A stretch of DNA of 64,000 bases from Clostridioides difficile (GTDB lineage: Bacteria; Bacillota; Clostridia; Peptostreptococcales; Peptostreptococcaceae): positions 1 through 64,000 of the forward strand of contig NZ_JRHN01000041.1 of assembly GCF_001299635.1 (NCBI RefSeq), read 5' to 3'. The position numbers were made by a program, and so were the translations under genes. The notes beneath the pieces were generated by a model that was given only the letters and a program-made list of their open reading frames with translations, made no database searches and was not told the DNA's origin. Shown here one piece after another: positions 63,033 through 64,000 of the stretch. Positions within the stretch are counted from its first letter, which is position 1; each line of letters starts with the position of its first letter.

Positions 63033-64000
63033 TCAATCTACACTTGTTACTTCTTCTTCATATTTTTGAAGCTCTAAATTTGCTTTAAATAAATCTCCAT
63101 CTATTTCTATATAGAACTTTCCACCTTGTAAGTTTACTAAATCTCTTGCAATAGCAAGTCCTAATCCACTACCTTCAGTATTTCTTGATTCGTCTGCCCT
63201 TTTAAATCTTTCCATAATCTCACTTGGGTCAAAGTTTAATTCATAAGAAGATATATTTTTCATAGTTACTTTTAGATTTTTATCACAATCGTATACATCA
63301 ATATATACTCTAGTTCCCTCTAAAGAATATTTAGCTATATTAGACAAAAGATTTTCAAATACTCTATACATTCTTCTTCCATCTGCCCATATATATACCT
63401 TATTATTTGGGACGTTTAATTTTATATCTAAATTACTTTTAGACAACTTCTCTTCAAGTTCACCTATACTTTGTCTTAATAGTTGCACTAAATCAATTTT
63501 ACTAATCTGTAATTCTATATTACCACTACTTACTTTACTAGCTTCAAATAAATCTTCTATTAATAATTTTAATCTTTTTGACTTTGATTCAAGCACATTT
63601 ATATAGTCATTTATATAGTCTGGTTGTATAGATTCTTCTTTTTTAATCAAGTCTACATAATTTATTATAGAAGTAAGTGGAGTTTTCAAATCATGAGATA
63701 CATTTGTTATAAGGTCAGACTTCATTCTTTCACTCTTTACTTGCTCTTCTATTGCTTTATCAAGACCTTCTCCAATATTATTTATATTTTCAGCTAAAGA
63801 TGTAAAATTATCATTTCCTGCAATTTTTATCTTATAATCTAACTCTCCCTGTTTTATCTTTTCTGTACCTTCTATTACATAGCTAAGATAGGAAAGTCTT
63901 TTAGTTATATATATTGCAAATCCTAAAAATATCCATATAGAAACCAATAATCCAAAACTTGTACTTTGAGTGCTAATCGCCATGATTAAAACTAAAGATG
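63033..64000 (-). CDS. Sensor histidine kinase, N-terminus beyond the window
   Basis: The C-terminal part of a membrane histidine kinase. The frame is still open at the right edge and the codons upstream of the first visible Met encode hydrophobic residues, so the true start lies outside. Seen are a membrane helix (VSIWIFLGFAIYI), a HAMP domain (about 30-80 of the visible part), the H box NVSHDLKTPLTSI, an N box FENLLSNIAKYS and a G2 box GSGLGLAIARDL. The usual D-x-G (G1) box is replaced by a segment ending in FDPSEIMERFKRAD, as in some VanS-like kinases. The partner regulator would lie to the right. Confidence 0.92.
   Translation of the reverse strand, partial: SLVLIMAISTQSTSFGLLVSIWIFLGFAIYITKRLSYLSYVIEGTEKIKQGELDYKIKIAGNDNFTSLAENINNIGEGLDKAIEEQVKSERMKSDLITNVSHDLKTPLTSIINYVDLIKKEESIQPDYINDYINVLESKSKRLKLLIEDLFEASKVSSGNIELQISKIDLVQLLRQSIGELEEKLSKSNLDIKLNVPNNKVYIWADGRRMYRVFENLLSNIAKYSLEGTRVYIDVYDCDKNLKVTMKNISSYELNFDPSEIMERFKRADESRNTEGSGLGLAIARDLVNLQGGKFYIEIDGDLFKANLELQKYEEEVTSVD

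Noticed and set aside
1-64000. CRISPR arrays, tRNA and rRNA genes
   Set aside because: I looked for regularly spaced repeats and for tRNA/rRNA signature sequences and saw none; a covariance-model scan would be needed to be sure for tRNAs.

Overview
The window is very AT-rich, low-GC Firmicute DNA. Gene content and style point to Clostridioides difficile or a close Peptostreptococcaceae relative: a fructose PTS block, a galactitol-type PTS under a LevR-type regulator, a glycine-riboswitch-controlled Na+/alanine symporter, topoisomerase III and azlCD. The species call is inference; no rRNA or other marker lies in the window.

Positions 1 to about 33,700 hold one long leftward gene block for a contractile phage tail or tail-like particle. 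In transcription order (right to left) it has a small start gene, an unknown helical protein, a Cys-containing small protein, a phi-LC3-type holin, an Ig-like repeat protein, a stalk-plus-lectin-like protein, a large 863-aa structural protein, a second Ig-like protein and a 964-aa structural protein. Then come several adhesin-like proteins (LamG, discoidin-like and a conserved GWKRYD head domain), a sheath-like protein, a putative tail terminator, the main sheath with three inserted beta repeats, and three tube-fold proteins, one carrying an inserted peptidoglycan-binding domain. Two paralogous chaperone-like proteins, a small protein and a 740-aa baseplate-like protein finish the block. No capsid, portal, terminase, integrase or lysin is visible, but the block runs off the left edge, so prophage versus tailocin or injection particle cannot be decided here. 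The left end looks like the 5' end of a group I intron/IStron inserted after TTGAT inside the last gene.

Positions 34,050 to 46,700 are ordinary chromosomal genes: a YjdF-like membrane protein, a FAD/Rieske oxidoreductase, an amino-acid ABC transporter (binding protein and permease, no ATPase nearby), the fructose system (fruABC, fruK, a PRD regulator and a tyrosine phosphatase), an AI-2E-family permease, and a class I isoprenoid-synthase-like protein.

Positions 46,770 to 64,000 carry topB, a tandem glycine riboswitch with terminator before an alanine/glycine:Na+ symporter, and a leftward polyol operon (LevR-like regulator, EIIA, EIIB, EIIC, zinc dehydrogenase, AraD-like epimerase, FucA-like aldolase). 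That operon has a near-consensus sigma-54 promoter in front of the regulator. After it come a DUF3284 protein, a MocR-type regulator, azlC-azlD and a histidine kinase cut by the right edge.
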